In this document: one piece after another, positions 34,762 to 36,964 of the stretch
Layout of the letters: every line of letters begins with the position of its first letter
Position numbering within the stretch: position 1 is the first letter of the stretch
Assembly: GCA_028697885.1 (NCBI GenBank)
Contig: JAQVER010000013.1
Coordinates: 1-36,964, forward strand
Reading direction: 5' to 3'
From: Desulfocapsaceae bacterium
Lineage (GTDB): Bacteria > Desulfobacterota > Desulfobulbia > Desulfobulbales > Desulfocapsaceae
Length of the DNA stretch: 36,964 bases
Notes under the pieces: model-generated
Told to the model about the DNA's origin: nothing
Seen by the model: only the letters and a program-made list of their open reading frames with translations
The model's database searches: none
Program-made: the position numbers and the translations under genes

Positions 34762-35070
34762 TCAACCACCAGCCTTAACTGGCGCCGCTGTATTCGCACT
34801 TTCTGGACTGGCAATGGCAGAACGGGAAACCTTGACACGAATATCCTGAGCAATCTCCAAGGTAACAACGGTATCCGTCAACCCTGTAATCGTGCCATGA
34901 ATACCACCCCTGGTGATAACCTTGTTCCCATTCTTCAGATCATTTAAAAATTGCTGCTGCTGTTTGGCCTGCTTCTGTTGTGGCCTGATCAGCAAAAAGT
35001 AAAAAACGACAAAGATAAGAATAAGAGGGAGAAATTGAGCAATCCCTCCCCCTGCTCCAGCTCCTGGCAT
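34762..35070 (-). CDS. yajC: Preprotein translocase subunit YajC
   Basis: A 102-residue protein with the YajC layout. A short Gly-rich N-terminus precedes one membrane helix (about 11-28, FLPLILIFVVFYFLLIRP). The diagnostic RPQQKQAKQQQQF follows it, then a small cytoplasmic domain (GNKVITRGGIHGTITGL, VTLEIAQDIRVKVSRSAI). YajC associates with SecDF in protein export. GGAGGA is well placed before ATG 35070. It follows tgt, as in many bacteria, but secD and secF are not next; a terminator-like hairpin comes instead. Confidence 0.95.
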   Translation of the reverse strand: MPGAGAGGGIAQFLPLILIFVVFYFLLIRPQQKQAKQQQQFLNDLKNGNKVITRGGIHGTITGLTDTVVTLEIAQDIRVKVSRSAIASPESANTAAPVKAGG

Positions 35071-35183
35071 AATGGTTCCTCCAAAAAGAATTTATACTAT
35101 AAATGGGCAACTATTCAGTCATAAACAAGCATAACCAGCTATCGCCAGCAGAAAGGATGAGACACGGAGAGAAAATTTCCGTC

Positions 35184-35214
35184 CCTCTCAGCGCCTTCGC
35201 GCTCTGCGGGAGAT
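35184..35214 (-). repeat. Degenerate dispersed 'CGCAGAG' repeat, copy 2
   Basis: The plus strand reads CCTCTCAGCGCCTTCGCG then CTCTGCGGGAGA. Its reverse complement aligns with the copy at 17368-17398 at both ends (CGCAGAG near the start, GAGAGG at the end). It lies in the 240-base gap between yajC and tgt, which otherwise shows nothing. Confidence 0.35.
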
Positions 35215-35310
35215 CTGTCAACATTTCGTTTATTACTGTCTAATTACGTACAGGGTAAAAATATCTACACAAAAAAGGACACTACCCTTTTAATAAAAAA
35301 ATTATGTTAA

Positions 35311-36567
<1,257 letters not shown>

Positions 36568-36805
36568 CTACGATCAAATGCTTTTCGCTTAGCCAGCTGC
36601 ACTATATTCACGCTCATTATTTTTTTCAACTACCATATATTGTGGCTCCAAGAAAGTTTCATTTAAACATGAAGATTTATAGGATAAAAATTTATACTTC
36701 GTCGCAGCGCCACATGGACAAGACAAGAAAAAATGAAGATAATTTATTGACATAGAAATAAAAATGCGGTAGTACAAATTATTGTAGTTAATTATTTTTA
36801 AATTG

Positions 36806-36830
36806 AATTTGAGTTAACGTTACTCAAATT
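36806..36830. promoter_or_regulatory. Inverted repeat, possible operator
   Basis: AATTTGAGT (36806-36814) and ACTCAAATT (36822-36830) are perfect inverted arms around TAACGTT. The position about 125 bases upstream of the edge gene and the AT-rich context suit a transcription factor site, but no regulator family is recognised. Confidence 0.35.
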
Positions 36831-36859
36831 TAAGGAAAAAGGTAGAACTGTTTGATTCT

Positions 36860-36917
36860 CCTGTTCATTTATGGGAACAGGGATCATGGATGCGTTCTTG
36901 AATCTCGGGAGGATTCA
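36860..36917 (+). promoter_or_regulatory. Two small hairpins in the leader of the edge gene
   Basis: CCTGTTC (36860-36866) pairs with GAACAGG (36875-36881), and TGAATC (36899-36904) pairs with GATTCA (36912-36917), leaving the GGGAGG-like loop between. They lie in the 5' leader before ATG 36954. This may be an RNA control element, but no known riboswitch class was recognised. Confidence 0.25.
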
Positions 36918-36953
36918 GGAATCTAATAATTAAAATTTTTTGGAGGAAAGAAG

Positions 36954-36964
36954 ATGATTAAAAA
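36954..36964 (+). CDS. Start of an unidentified gene cut by the right edge
   Basis: ATG 36954 stands about 7 bases after TGGAGGAA (36941-36948), a strong ribosome-binding site. Only the first codons (Met-Ile-Lys) are in the window, so the product cannot be named. Confidence 0.5.

Noticed and set aside
36589..36777. 62-codon minus-strand frame upstream of tgt
   Set aside because: AT-rich, without a ribosome-binding site or recognisable product.

Overview
The window is ordinary chromosomal DNA of a Gram-negative bacterium, about 37 kb and densely coded. No tRNA, rRNA, CRISPR array or intact transposase was seen. Gene content (Wza-type outer-membrane export lipoprotein, YajC, Tgt, SPFH/NfeD pair, YciH, many two-component and TPR proteins) and moderate GC suggest a deltaproteobacterial lineage, most likely Desulfobacterota such as the Desulfobulbales. 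That placement is an inference from gene style, not from a marker gene.

Region 1 (1-10645, + strand) is the distal part of an exopolysaccharide locus. In order it holds a Wzy/O-antigen ligase-like polymerase cut by the left edge, a Wzx-like flippase, a three-unit hexapeptide acyltransferase, a GT2 and a GT4 glycosyltransferase, a single-unit acetyltransferase, a secreted clan GH-A-like glycosidase, a Wza-like export lipoprotein and a small secreted protein of unknown function. Several junctions overlap by 4 bases, so translation is probably coupled. The initiating sugar transferase and a Wzz/Wzc chain-length protein are absent and may lie to the left. A zinc-ribbon methyltransferase converges on the end of the locus.

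Region 2 (about 10.6-22.1 kb) is a mosaic. It contains a COG2509-type flavoprotein, a small coiled-coil protein, a ZnuCB-type metal importer without its binding protein, a frame-broken small secreted ORF, a CSLREAI-type parallel beta-helix surface protein, a CBS-domain protein paired with an uncharacterised hexapeptide-repeat protein, a TPR-methyltransferase fusion, a class I glutamine amidotransferase, and a clear relic of an AapP/GlnQ-type amino-acid ABC ATPase with a frameshift and a large internal deletion.

Region 3 (22.2-30.5 kb, + strand) holds a soluble REC-HisKA-HATPase-REC-Hpt hybrid kinase, a single-domain response regulator, rsmB, and a four-gene MacA/MacB-like export system in which the ATPase is separate and there are two different permease genes. 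A perfect 15-bp hairpin closes the unit.

Region 4 (30.5-36.96 kb) is mostly housekeeping: an SPFH protein with NfeD, YciH/SUI1, a MATE transporter, two small proteins (one of 50 residues with a strong ribosome-binding site), yajC, tgt, and at the right edge the first codons of a new gene behind an AT-rich leader with inverted repeats.

The best candidates for something undescribed are the triple acyltransferase in the polysaccharide locus, the small secreted protein after the Wza homologue, the CBS/hexapeptide gene pair, and the 50-residue protein with its coiled-coil neighbour. No clear new defence or mobile system was found.
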